Of a stretch of 64,000 bases of DNA, positions 11,831 through 22,202 are shown piece by piece; the stretch's first letter is position 1; each line of letters starts with the position of its first letter. The notes below the pieces were generated by a model. It did not search any database. It saw nothing but the letters and a program-made list of their open reading frames with translations, and was not told where the DNA came from. This stretch comes from Echeneis naucrates (lineage: Eukaryota; Chordata; Actinopteri; Carangiformes; Echeneidae). The DNA is taken from assembly GCF_900963305.1 (NCBI RefSeq), contig NC_042528.1, positions 13,654,043 through 13,718,042 on the forward strand. Direction: 5' to 3'. Made by a program: the position numbers and the translations under genes.

Positions 11831-13395
11831 AGTGTATGTTCTCATATAATTCCCAACAAAAAAATTGCTTATTAGTTTTCCAAAATGTTAACATATTTGA
11901 TTTGTCTTTTACACATGCAAAACCAACAACAAAAGACAGGTTTTGAATAACAAGAAACAATGTAGTGCAACGATGTCACTGTAGTAGCTGCTGACCATAA
12001 TGTCATTATGGCCTTCACCAGCCTCAATTTTGAAAATCAAAAACACAATGGGCAAAATTAATATCTTGATTAAATATAAAGATTTAAAAAAAGAAAACGA
12101 AAATATACGCTTTGCACTGAGATTATTTTCTTAACCTACTGCATTTGTGCACATGACTAAAATAGCTTTTTCAGCACACAAGGAAAATAATTAAATACAT
12201 AACAATGAATGTTAAATCAGTAGGTCAGTTTACTCTTGTTAGATTTACTCTTTACCCTGACCTGGCTCGATTATTGAGGGGTCAGCTTTTCAAAAATAAG
12301 CCTCACTTTTACATACAATGCCAGTGGATACAGTGTGTGTGTTCCTTGAAGCATTAAAAATGATGAAGCTGTTGAAAGGCCTATCTGTAGATTATCTGAC
12401 CATCCAGGACGTTGTTGCAGGTGAAATGAACTGGCTTCCTGGTGGCTGTCAGCTTCTGCAGGGACTTTAAAGAGCCCACTGCTGCAATTTTCACCCACCG
12501 GTAGAGGCTGTGAAGTTAGGGAGTGAACACAAATAAGGGACCTTTATGTTTGTAAAGTTATACACAGTGTGCTAGCACTTTGACCTGTAATTTCTTGTGC
12601 CAATAAAAACTGATATTTGCTTATGTGTGTGTGTGTCCTTGAATTACAGCTTTATCTCCAGGTAGTTTTACTAACTCCTCAATGACACTTTTCTGTCAAC
12701 ATTTTCTGCAGTGTTAATAAAGTAAATCAGTAGCCTTGCATGTCAAAAGAAATTAGAAATTAAATTAAATCGAAGGAAAAATCAAAAAAAGCTCTAAAAT
12801 AATAAGAGTGATAGCTCAGTAAATAAGTAAACATTTATTTTAATGCCTCAGAAATGACACAACAAAAAATATAATGTGATATTTGTGTTCCGTGTTGATT
12901 TGACATTAACATAATAGCTTAGTAACTATTCCTGTGACTGGATTATATAGCTTTATGTAAAATAAACTTAGCATAAAAAGAAAGGAAATGTGAGTTTGGT
13001 AGATCACTCTTGTTGTAACAATGCTTCTTATACCTAATCTTACACTGCTGGAAAGCCTGTTGATTTCCCTTTGAACTGGTGCCACATTTCTAAGTAACAT
13101 ACTGTACATTTGTTCGATGAGCAGCAGAGTTGTGTATGTGGATGCCAAATCTTCTCTTCCAATGCCAAACAGCTTATTTTGCTGTTGCCATTGACTCTTG
13201 TTTTGAGCTTCTAGTACCCCAGCATGGACCCTGCTAGAGTGGTCACTATGTGTCTGCGCCATTGGACTGATCTGGATAGGACCCATGCAACAGGGCAACT
13301 TCAAGTTGGTGTTACGCCAAACCAAGTTGCAGTATAATTTGGAGTGAGCCTATGAGAAAGGTTGTTGGTTCACTGACTACGAAACCTGAGACCCT
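11831..13395. other. Intergenic stretch without a recognised gene
   Basis: AT-rich sequence with no supported gene. The only notable item is a 139-codon open frame on the - strand (12906..13325) that I do not recognise; see findings. Confidence 0.4.
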
Positions 13396-14649
13396 GAAGA
13401 TCGTCTTGCTACGCAGACGACACTCAGCTGTACCTATCAATGAAGCCAAATGAAGTCAGTCAGATAGTCAGACTGCAGACATGTCTTGAAGACAAGTCTG
13501 GATGACTGGAAATTTTTTACTTCTCAACTCTGACAAAACAGAAGTTACTGTACTCGGTCCTAAACACCTCAGAAAAATACTATCTAATCATCTCATCAGT
13601 CTGGTCGGCATTACTTTGGCCTCCAGCTCCACTGTAATAAACCTTGGAGTAACCTTTGACCAGGACATGTCCTTTGTCCCTCACATAAAACAAGTTAGTC
13701 GGGCAGCTTTCTTCCACCTGAGAAACATTAGGAAAATCAGAAACATCCTTTCTCAGGATGATGCTGAAAAACTAGTCCATGCATTTGTAACTTCTAGGCT
13801 GGACTACTGTAACTCATTACTATCTGGATGTCCAAACAAATCTCTGAAAGGCCTTCAGTTGATTCAGAATGCTGCTGCACGAATATTAACAGGAACTAGG
13901 AAAAGAGATCACATCTCTCCTGTGTTAGCTGCTCTTCATTGGCTGCCAGTAAAATATAGAGTAGAATTCAAAATCCTTCTTTTAACATATAAAGCTCTTA
14001 ATGGCCAAGCTCCATCATATCTCAGAGAGCTCATAGTTCCTTACTGTCCTAGCAGGCCACTCCGCTCTCTAGATGGAGGTTTACTTGTTGTTCCTAGAGT
14101 CTCCTAGAGTCCTAGAGGCAGATTGTTCAGTTATCAGGCTCCTCTTCTATGGAACCAACTCCCAGCATCGGTCCGAGGGGCGGACTCTTTAGTAATTTTC
14201 AAGACCAGGCTTAAAACTTTCCTGTATGACAGAGCGTACAGTTAAAAAGTCCTCTACTCTTTAGGTATGCTGCTATAGGCCTAGGCTGCTGGGGGAAGGA
14301 CTGAGCTTCTCTCTCTCTCTCTCTCTCTCTCTGTGTCACCCTCTCTCCCCCTCTCCCTCTTTCTCTCTCCCTCCCTCCTTGCATGCGCTGATAAGAACCA
14401 TCCTTCTTAAAAAACACCCAGTTCTAAGCATTTATACTGCATTTACTAACCATGTTCTGCCAAAGTCTCTGTCTCTCCCAGTTCCTCTCCTCGCTCTCCC
14501 TGTCCTCATCCTGCAGGTGGTGACTCATCTCCATCCCATGTTCCTGCAACACCTGCTGGTCCCATATTTCATGAATTCTGTACTACAGCTCAACTCCATG
14601 AACTCCATGCAACATGTTCCTGCCTACACCCCCCCCTCCAATGCCTGTC

Positions 14650-14687
<38 letters not shown>

Positions 14688-14942
14688 ATTCTCAACCCAA
14701 CCGGTCGAGGCAGATGGCCGCCCCCCCTGAGCCTGGTTCTGCTCGAGGTTTCTGCCTCTTAAAGGAAGTTTTTCCTTGCCACTGTTGCCAAGTGCTTGCT
14801 CATCGGGGGATCTGTTGGGTCTCTTTAAATAAATGTATAAAGAGTTTGGTCTAGACCTGCTCTATATGTAAAGTGCCTTGATGTAACTTTGTTATGATTT
14901 GGGGCTATACAAATAAATCTGATTTGATTTGATTTGATTTGA
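13396..14942 (+). mobile_element. 5'-truncated L2/CR1-type LINE
   Basis: Begins inside the reverse transcriptase domain at the YADD catalytic box (tacgcagacgacactcag near 13412) and runs through the RT C-terminus (LNSDKTEV, LGVTFDQDMSF, SRLDYCNSLLSG, LQLIQNAAARILT, ALHWLPV, ILLLTYKALNG). An open frame of 201 codons lies at 13502..14107. A frameshift separates it from the YADD segment and a stop ends it before the usual RLWNSLP-like end, so it is dead. The 3' UTR has two CT microsatellites and ends in the typical fish L2 tail: 'aagtgccttgatgtaactttg', 'ggggctatacaaataaa', then (TGATT)n. 5' truncation is the normal result of target-primed reverse transcription. Confidence 0.88.
14308..14332. 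repeat. (CT)n microsatellite inside the LINE 3' UTR
   Basis: An uninterrupted CT run. A second lies at 14651..14684. Confidence 0.9.
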
Positions 14943-15930
14943 AGAATGAATGACACCTTAGGCGATAGTTGTGTTATTGTGACTGTAATCTCCACAGGCT
15001 GTCTGGTAAGAACAGTAGTAATGATTGTCAAACAGTCCAATTGATGACACACACACTCTGAATGAAGTTCCACTCTTTTAATGCTGGCTCATATGTGTTG
15101 CCACATCAAAGACATAAACAGAAAACATTCAGATATTAATAATATGCAATAGTTTTAAACATACAAGATAATATTAGTCAAAGAGTGCAACAGTGGGGTA
15201 GCTTAATGAAATAAACAACGTCAATGTGAATGAACAAGGAGAAAATAGCTCTCAGGAATTTTTAAGACTATGAACAAAAACTACTCCTTAAATGTTGATT
15301 GAAATAATTCAAGCTTTCCACAGCTCCACAGAAATGACTGAACTCAAATATCAACTCAACTTCAGTGTTAATATTAGAACAGTAGAATGACTATTAAAGG
15401 CAACAATAATTAACAAATATATACCCGAGAGAATGTCATACTGCAACATATTTATGAAAAAAGCAACTTGAATAATAAATTTGATAACTTACAGTCTCAT
15501 GGATGCACATAAAGGAAAGATAAGAAAATAAGAAGGAAAGGTCCCTAAGCTGAAGTCCAAAGTGAAATCCACACTGGAGCTGTGGATGTGTTAGATTGTC
15601 CAAAAACTGAAGGAAAGTGAGCAAGTCTGTCTTCATCCTTTCTCTGCACCTGTGCACACAGCGAGGCAGGGCTCTGATTGGAGGAGACAGTGTTTACCTC
15701 ATCTGCGCATGAGTCCTGCATGCACAGATCACATGCTCAGCACATGGGCTGCTGTCCTTCTGAAAAGAACCCTAGTACCATCTCCAAATGAAGGCCAAGT
15801 TCCATATAACTGGGGATGTCCCATGAAGACAAGGCCCCAAGAAGACTGTTTCTGCGCCCTGCCAGCACTAATGTACCGTAGACTGTCTTCTACAGATTTG
15901 CAGTCAAGGTTTGCAAGACCTAACCTTAAC
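14943..15930. other. Intergenic stretch without a recognised gene
   Basis: Unremarkable AT-rich sequence on both strands. No gene, RNA or clear repeat seen. Confidence 0.4.
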
Positions 15931-15934
15931 CCTG

Positions 15935-16080
15935 GACAGGTTCGCAGCTGAGTGTGAAGCGACCTCAGGATCCCTCAGTAAGAGCTGGTCAATGTGGCCA
16001 GGGAAAGGAAAGTCTGGGCCTCCCTGCTGAAGTTGCTACCCCCGCAACCCGACCTCGGATAAGCAGATGAGGATGGATGG
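15935..16080 (+). mobile_element. Rex3-like (RTE) LINE fragment, internally deleted
   Basis: Joins an internal piece (ttcgcagctgagtgtgaagc) directly to the 3' end (gggaaaggaaagtctgggcc, then 'ctacccccgcaacccgacct' and 'cggataagcagatgagg') and finishes in GATGGATGG. The GATG tail is the hallmark of fish Rex3. Confidence 0.7.
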
Positions 16081-16094
16081 TTTGCAAGAAGACA

Positions 16095-16740
16095 GCTCTC
16101 TGCCCAGACAATCTAGAACAGATTGCACGCAGCCAATTCCGGTCTCAGAGGGCTGCCAGAAGGCCTGCCATGACTACCCTTCACCATGTTGGCAACATGT
16201 GCACTGGATCCTGATCATGTGGAGGAATGTTATGACACTATGTTGATTGCTGCGCCAATAGAGTAACATCTTTTGGTGGAGTCAGTGTGATTGTGTGGGG
16301 CAGAAACTCCCTCACTGGAAAAGTGAGGCTTGTCTTCATAGGAGGCAATCTCAATGCCTAAGATTCTGCAACCAGAGGCGATTCCATATCTCCACTGTCA
16401 GGGGCTGAACTCTTAACTCAGCGCTCGCCCCCCACAGAGCAGGTTTTATCAAAAACTAGCTCCAGAATTCTGGAGTGGACAGGATGGAATGGCCTGCCAG
16501 CAGTGCTGACCTCAACCCCACTGAACACTGGGACACTCACACTGGGATCAGCTTGAGCGTGCTGGTTGAGTCAACACAACCACAGTGGCTGACTTGCGTC
16601 AAATGCTGGTTGAAGAATGGGATGCCATACCCAAAGCAGTGTGACCAGGCTGGTGACCGGCATGAGGAGGAGGTGCCAGGCTGTTATGGTCTGGTATGGT
16701 TCTTCCACATGCTACTGAGGCTCCAGTTTGTTAAATGAAG
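16095..16740 (+). mobile_element. Decayed Tc1/mariner transposase
   Basis: The + strand gives broken pieces of a Tc1-type DDE transposase in several frames: a SVIVWG-like stretch at 16280-16300, 'LTGKVRLVFIGG' just after, PASSADLNPTEH near 16490-16530 (the SPDLNPIEHLWD box), and MLVEEWDAIPKQC-like sequence near 16600-16645. Several frame breaks exist and no terminal inverted repeats are obvious. It is a fossil DNA transposon. Confidence 0.75.
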
Positions 16741-17528
16741 GAATTGTTAAATTGCCAATATGTATTGTTTCCTCAAACTTCAATCATCCAGTCCACCAAA
16801 CACCAAACAAAAGTAAATGGAAATTGCATAAAGCCCCAGTTTCATGTTTCTTTACCCTCTGCGTTTGCAATCTTATTTATTTACCCCAAACTTCTTTCTC
16901 TCCATACTGTGCCTGTCTGCTTCATTATCTAATGAGGGGATGTCATCCAGTTGTGACATTTAATTTTTTTTTTTTTTTTATAATTTCAGGCAGAATAGAA
17001 AAAGCCTTGGTTGTACAGTCGATGAGCAGTTTCACTCAGGCTTTCTTTCTTCAGAAAAGTCATGCCAAAAAGTGGTGGATCTTATTAGTTTCATTAGACA
17101 CACCACCTTCACATATATTTCAACAAATGATCAAATGGTTTAATCTTTATTAAGCTGGTCGTGTTAGCAGATATTTGGTTTAATGAGCCTGCTGGTTGAT
17201 GTCTTGGTCTCTTTAAAACCGACCTCAGGAGTCGTGTTGCACTGACCGACCGGGGCGGGACTCCAACAGTCACATCCACCACAGCTGTTGCAAAACTTCC
17301 GTCCAGCGGTCCGGGACCAAGAGAAACCAAGAGACCGAGAGAAAACCGAGCAGCGGATGGATCCTGGGATCATGGCAGGTAACAGTGAAATCTGAATGAA
17401 GTGAGAGGAAAGTGCGTGTTGTTTGTCCAGAAAGATGGAATCCAGATGTGGAGGCGGACTTCCGCTGCAGCGGTTGTGTTGAGCTGAGTGAAGGCTGGAT
17501 GTTGACTCTTCCAGATGAAGCAGCGGTG

Positions 17529-17640
17529 ATGGAGGAGAGCTGTGGGCCGCCTCAGACCCCGCTGGTCGCCGTCACCTTTCAGAAGAACGTCCACAGGAAG
17601 CTGAAGTACCTGGAGGCTGAACCCAAAGCGCTGGGGGTAC

Positions 17641-17675
<35 letters not shown>

Positions 17676-19471
17676 CTTGAACCTACAGTGTTGTGTGTGT
17701 TGTTGGCAGGTCACCCAGATTGGGCTGAGTGCATTTCAGATCATCTGTGCCAGTGTGTTTCTGACTGAAGGTGTGAGTCAGACACACTCTGACATCCCCA
17801 TGATCATCTCATCTCTGCTGGTAAGATCCTTCGAAAACGACATTATACTTTATGTCTCCACCTCTCCTGGCTATTTGAAATTCTCAGGAATGTTGGTCAA
17901 TATCCAAACCCATGACAAACAGATAAGATCATTTTGTGACAGTACATTTAAAATGTTTTTTTGTTGTTGTTTTTTTGGGGGGGACAAGTTTGATCAAATT
18001 TTTTGTCACACATGTTGAGACTGTCAGTTGCTTTAGTTGATTTGACTCAAAACAATTTTCATCCCACTTTTTACACTTCCTGCTTTCTTGACTGTGTGAT
18101 TTTGGTCTTTCACAGGTGGTTATAGCCGGGAGTGTCGCTGTAGCAGCTCAGAACCTTCATCTGCCCACGGTAAGTTATCAGACCAGAGAGGAGACACACA
18201 ACTCAGAGACCCAAATACTGCCAAATACAGACTGAGGCCACTTCTGCTTTCAGGGGAGAAGACAAAAACTACTAGAAAGTATCAAAATGTTCTGTGAAAA
18301 ATGTCTCTTCCACTTCCTCTGCAACACAAGTGTGAATCGAGCTGGTTGTGAATTACATGTGGTCAGAACATGGTTTGTCTTCGTGATTTTTTTTATTTGT
18401 CAAAGTGTTTGTCATAACTTTTTTCAAAGTTTCCTTGTTTGTCTTTCCTGTGTCTCAGCTCAAAGCCTGTCTGGCCATGCAGATTGTTGCATGTTGTGCC
18501 TCCATCGTCAACATAATCTGCAGTCTAATTAAAATGGACAACATTCTCACATTCTGTTGGATTTACGACCATAACTTCACAGAATATACTGCTGAAATCT
18601 GCCACAAGATTGAGGTAAAGCGATAAATGTTACCTCTAAAAAGAACAATGTTTGGATTTATACTGAAATTGTAGGTAGTGAATGTATTCAATTGACAACA
18701 ATACTTTATCATTCAAAATGATCTTTTAATGATCTGACAGAGCCAAGAATGAGCAATTTAATGTTACCATCATCCTGTAAGTCATATAACACTTAAAAGT
18801 AAGATGTGCTATTGTGACAGTTGTAAGTTTTGCAATCTAATTTCTACAATGATCAATCACTGAAATGATTAAAAAACAAAAAGCAATAAATTATTTACGC
18901 ATATCACAAGATGAGAGCAGTTGAAGTGTCAGACAGTAATGCGAGGGCAGATGCAGTCAATGTGCCAGTCCTGAAGTTGTGTTGCAAGTATAAGCTTACA
19001 TTTCTGAACAGCCTTATATAAACACACAAGTATTTGCACTACTCATTTATTGATTTTTGCTCTCTTCGGTTCAGTCCCTTGTAAGCTTTGCAAATCTTGT
19101 CCCACTTACAGAATGCCCAGTCCCATTTCCATGCTGAGTGTGTGGTCATTCATACTGCTCTACTGGCCATCTCAGTCACTCTGGCTGCGTACTGCTGCAA
19201 GGTGGTCAACTGCTGCACCCCAGCTCCAAAAGTGGTGAGTGTACACCAACAATTGTCATAGCAATGTAAGGTTGCTATGACAATAACAACCTTAGACTAG
19301 ACAAGAAAGAGGAACAAGGCCTCGCTAAAATAAAAATCTGCACAGAGTAAAGATGATATAATTAGGTTGGCTGTTTTGTGTATTCAGATACACTACTCAT
19401 TCAGACCTTTTCTTGTTTCCTGTCCCCGTCAGCCGGTGATCACTGTGCAAGCCCCCCCTGTCCAGCAGTAA
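17529..19471 (+). CDS. Membrane-spanning 4-domains subfamily A (MS4A) protein
   Basis: A CD20/MS4A-type four-span membrane protein of 196 aa. Exons: 17529..17636, 17710..17820, 18116..18169, 18459..18614, 19112..19234, 19433..19471, all phase 0. Transmembrane segments: ~37-58 (QIGLSAFQIICASVF), ~66-88 (IISSLLVVIAGSVAVAA), ~94-116 (ACLAMQIVACCASIVNIICSLI) and ~152-174 (VVIHTALLAISVTLAAYCCKVV). The KALGVTQIGL start of TM1 and the LKACLAMQIVACCAS of TM3 are typical of the family. The loop between TM3 and TM4 is short and has one Cys. The tail is PAPKVPVITVQAPPVQQ. An in-frame upstream extension is possible (see findings). Family members act as signalling or chemosensing subunits in immune and other cells. 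I cannot assign an orthologue: fish MS4A genes are tandem and poorly matched to mammalian numbers. Confidence 0.85.
17642..17673. repeat. (TG)n microsatellite filling ms4a intron 1
   Basis: About 16 TG units between the donor at 17637 and the acceptor ending at 17709, in an intron of only 73 nt. Confidence 0.95.
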
Positions 19472-19798
19472 GAAAGCAATGCAAGGACCAAAGAGTTGCA
19501 CACAAATCCTCACCAGTTCAAACTGCATCAACCTACAATTTTATATTAATAATGGATGGCTGGAAAGTGGAAGTAGTGCATTACTGCCTTCAATCTGGAT
19601 CATAGCTAACAACCACTAGGGGGTGACTGGTGACTGAAGTCTATGGGAAACTGTCACTGCTTCTCACTTCATTTATTAGCTCAGTAAATGTTTTCCTAAT
19701 GAGTTTATGGCACCAGTCTCTGGTTTAAAGTCCTCAATAGAAAATGGCATATGCATATATTCTTAAAATAATGATCCCATTTAGAGGAAAACAAATGG

Positions 19799-19804
19799 AA
19801 TAAA
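19799..19804 (+). terminator. Candidate ms4a poly(A) signal
   Basis: aataaa on the coding strand, about 330 bp after the stop codon, the first canonical signal downstream. Confidence 0.5.
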
Positions 19805-20814
19805 GCCTTTGATTGTGATTGGCAGATTGTACAACACAATCAGTATAGGGTACAGAACAGATCAGATCCAGCCTTGCTTCCTGTTCCACCTTCTCTTCCA
19901 AATATGGTTCTTCTAGTTTACTCTAAATGAGTGCAAGGTTGATCTGTTTCTGCTTAATGTGTTAACAAGCAACTGTTTTCTGCTTACTATTAGTACTATT
20001 TTATGTGATTCTAATATGTCAGTGCTGTGTTTACAACACACAATACAAATATAATAATGGGAATAAAAGCAACTAAAAAAAGGAACTTCAGACTTAAAAA
20101 TAAAATTACACTTTGTATATAATCACAAACTTTATACGTACTCATTCTCTAAAGCAAAATGTAATTGTTTATTGTGGCCACATGGGTCAGCTACATGGTA
20201 AAATTGAATGTGAAAGTAATGAAATCAGTGAGCAGGTGAGTTATTCATGGAGTTTTCGAATGTTAGCAAACATTAGAAAAACTTGAGCTACGACAATGAG
20301 CTAAGATTTCTGATCTTTCTTCTTTTAAAGATAAACTCACAGTTAAAACCATACCAAGTAACATGACAGAAAATAAATAATGCAATGAGGAACTACTAAT
20401 AAATTTACTTTTGAAATTTCTGATATCTAGATAAATTAATAAATGCAATAATTGTTTCTGATCATATTTTTTACTCTGATTGCTATTTTATAATGATCAC
20501 ACTTAATAAAGGTTCATTGTCACTGCAACTAACAACTATGGATAATAAAAAAGTGAAGAAAAAATTACGTGAAGGATCTGGTGCTCTCTTGTACAAGTCT
20601 GTTGTGAATAAAAAGTCATGATTGGGATTACTTGCACCTCTGAATTTTAAATAATTCAACATGATTCTGCCCACAGTTACTGAACAAATAAAAACCATAT
20701 ATATAACCCTACTACCACATAACAATGGTGAAATAGATTAGATTTTTTTTATTGTTGTGTTCAGCAGCTGGGGCAGGCAGTATGAATGTTCCTGGTGCCT
20801 TGTTGTGCTGAAAC

Positions 20815-20925
20815 AGTTTTACTCTGCGACTATTTGCATTAGTCATTTATTGATTTTCTCTCTCTGGTTCAGTCCCAGCATAATCTCTGCAAATCTTGTC
20901 CCACTGACCCTAACCCTACCTACAG
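20815..20925 (+). pseudogene. Possible ms4a-derived duplicate (intron 4/exon 5 boundary)
   Basis: The stretch 'atttgcattagtcatttatt ... ggttcagtccc ... tgcaaatcttgtcccact' closely parallels 19031..19110, the end of ms4a intron 4. The match runs about 80 bp at roughly 80% identity by eye, then is lost before the TM4 coding part. It could be the trace of a decayed tandem ms4a copy, or a dispersed repeat that happens to sit at both places. Confidence 0.4.
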
Positions 20926-21149
20926 GGGGGGTACAAAAACAGCAACAACAATATCAACTTCGGAAGGGCAGGAAGGAGAGGGGCACAGAAACAATGAGAC
21001 CATTGGTTGCAGAATTCCAGTGCAAATTTAACGGTTTGGTTAATATAATTAAAATGAATGTATGAGTGTGTCATAATATATCACTTGTGCACCTTGTTTA
21101 TGTTTGTGAGTGTATGCATGTGTATGCTACTCTTTGTCATTGGATGCTG

Positions 21150-21430
21150 TGGGTAGCTGACTGTAGCTGACGTGGAGGCTTGTTACTCCAGGCCTCCACG
21201 TCAGCCCGGGATAGCAGGCAGGTCAGGATCAGGCTACCAGGGCACCCAAGCAACCCCCTGAGCACAGGAAGCCCCAGGTCACCCCCCTCCCCCAAAGGAC
21301 CCAGAGGAAAACATGGGAGGAGCAGCCCACAGAGACAGGGGAGGCCTAAGCCCAGGGGCACAGAACTCCCCCAAGCCAAAGGCCCAGCCAGACCCCCAAC
21401 AGGGGCCCACCACCCCCAGACAGAGGTGTA
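21150..21430. repeat. GC-rich, C/A-rich block of unknown origin
   Basis: A sharp GC-rich island (cccccaaaggacccagagg, gaggcctaagcccaggggc) within AT-rich flanks. It resembles the GC-rich untranslated part of some fish retroelements, but I cannot name the family. The open frames on both strands here are low-complexity Pro/Gly artefacts. Confidence 0.4.
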
Positions 21431-21506
21431 GCTCATATTGACTAAATTAAACGTAATTATTCAGAACAAATACATTAAAAAGATTCCACATTATGAACAT
21501 TTGAGG

Positions 21507-21526
21507 TTTATTTTATGAGCTTTATT
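21507..21526 (-). terminator. Candidate slx1 poly(A) signals
   Basis: Two AATAAA words on the - strand (tttatt at 21507..21512 and 21521..21526), about 680 bp beyond the slx1 stop. Confidence 0.4.
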
Positions 21527-22202
21527 TCACAATATGAAAATGTTTTCCAATAACACTTTAATATCTTTCAGAACAATAATAATAACTTTAATATCTACAA
21601 ATGTTGGTTCATTTAATTACATATGATATGCTGAAAAAATTGCAGCTCAAACCAATGGATGACATCACAATGAGCTGAACCTTTTTTATGTTGTAACACA
21701 TATGAGTGAAGATCTGCAGTACACTATTGGATTGATAAAATTTTGAAAATTCTTACATACAAAAACGTTGCTGTACTTTTTTTCTTCAATAAATCATACA
21801 TAATAATAAGATCAGCTAAGTGATCAAAAACTTACATTTGTGTTTAACAACTGTATAGGATAAATGTGATATAAGAAATACACAACTGTTTTTTTCCAGT
21901 TGAGATTTGCTGTTACCTAGTCATTCATTCAAATGACAACTATCATCTTAACTTATTCTAGCTCTACCCTTAACAAGAGAAAGAAGTTGAGAAACTGACA
22001 GACACTTCACATACATGTACAAAACACTTAATACATTAAAAAAAAAAAATCAAACAAAAACTTGCATAATAAAAAAAAGTGCTTCATCAGATTAAAAAAA
22101 ATAAAAATAAAAAAATCGTACCACAACCAGTGGTCTGAGAGAGATGACAACTCTTTTTTGACCTATATTTTAAACAGGATTATAGGAAAAGACTGTACTC
22201 CT

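Noticed and set aside
19050-19111. Use of the upstream acceptor (ggttcag) for ms4a exon 5
   Set aside because: That reading meets a stop within 21 codons, while the acceptor ending at 19111 opens the TM4 segment in the correct phase.
21137-21436. Pro/Gly-rich open frames on both strands
   Set aside because: Low-complexity GC-rich block open on both strands, most likely repeat-derived.
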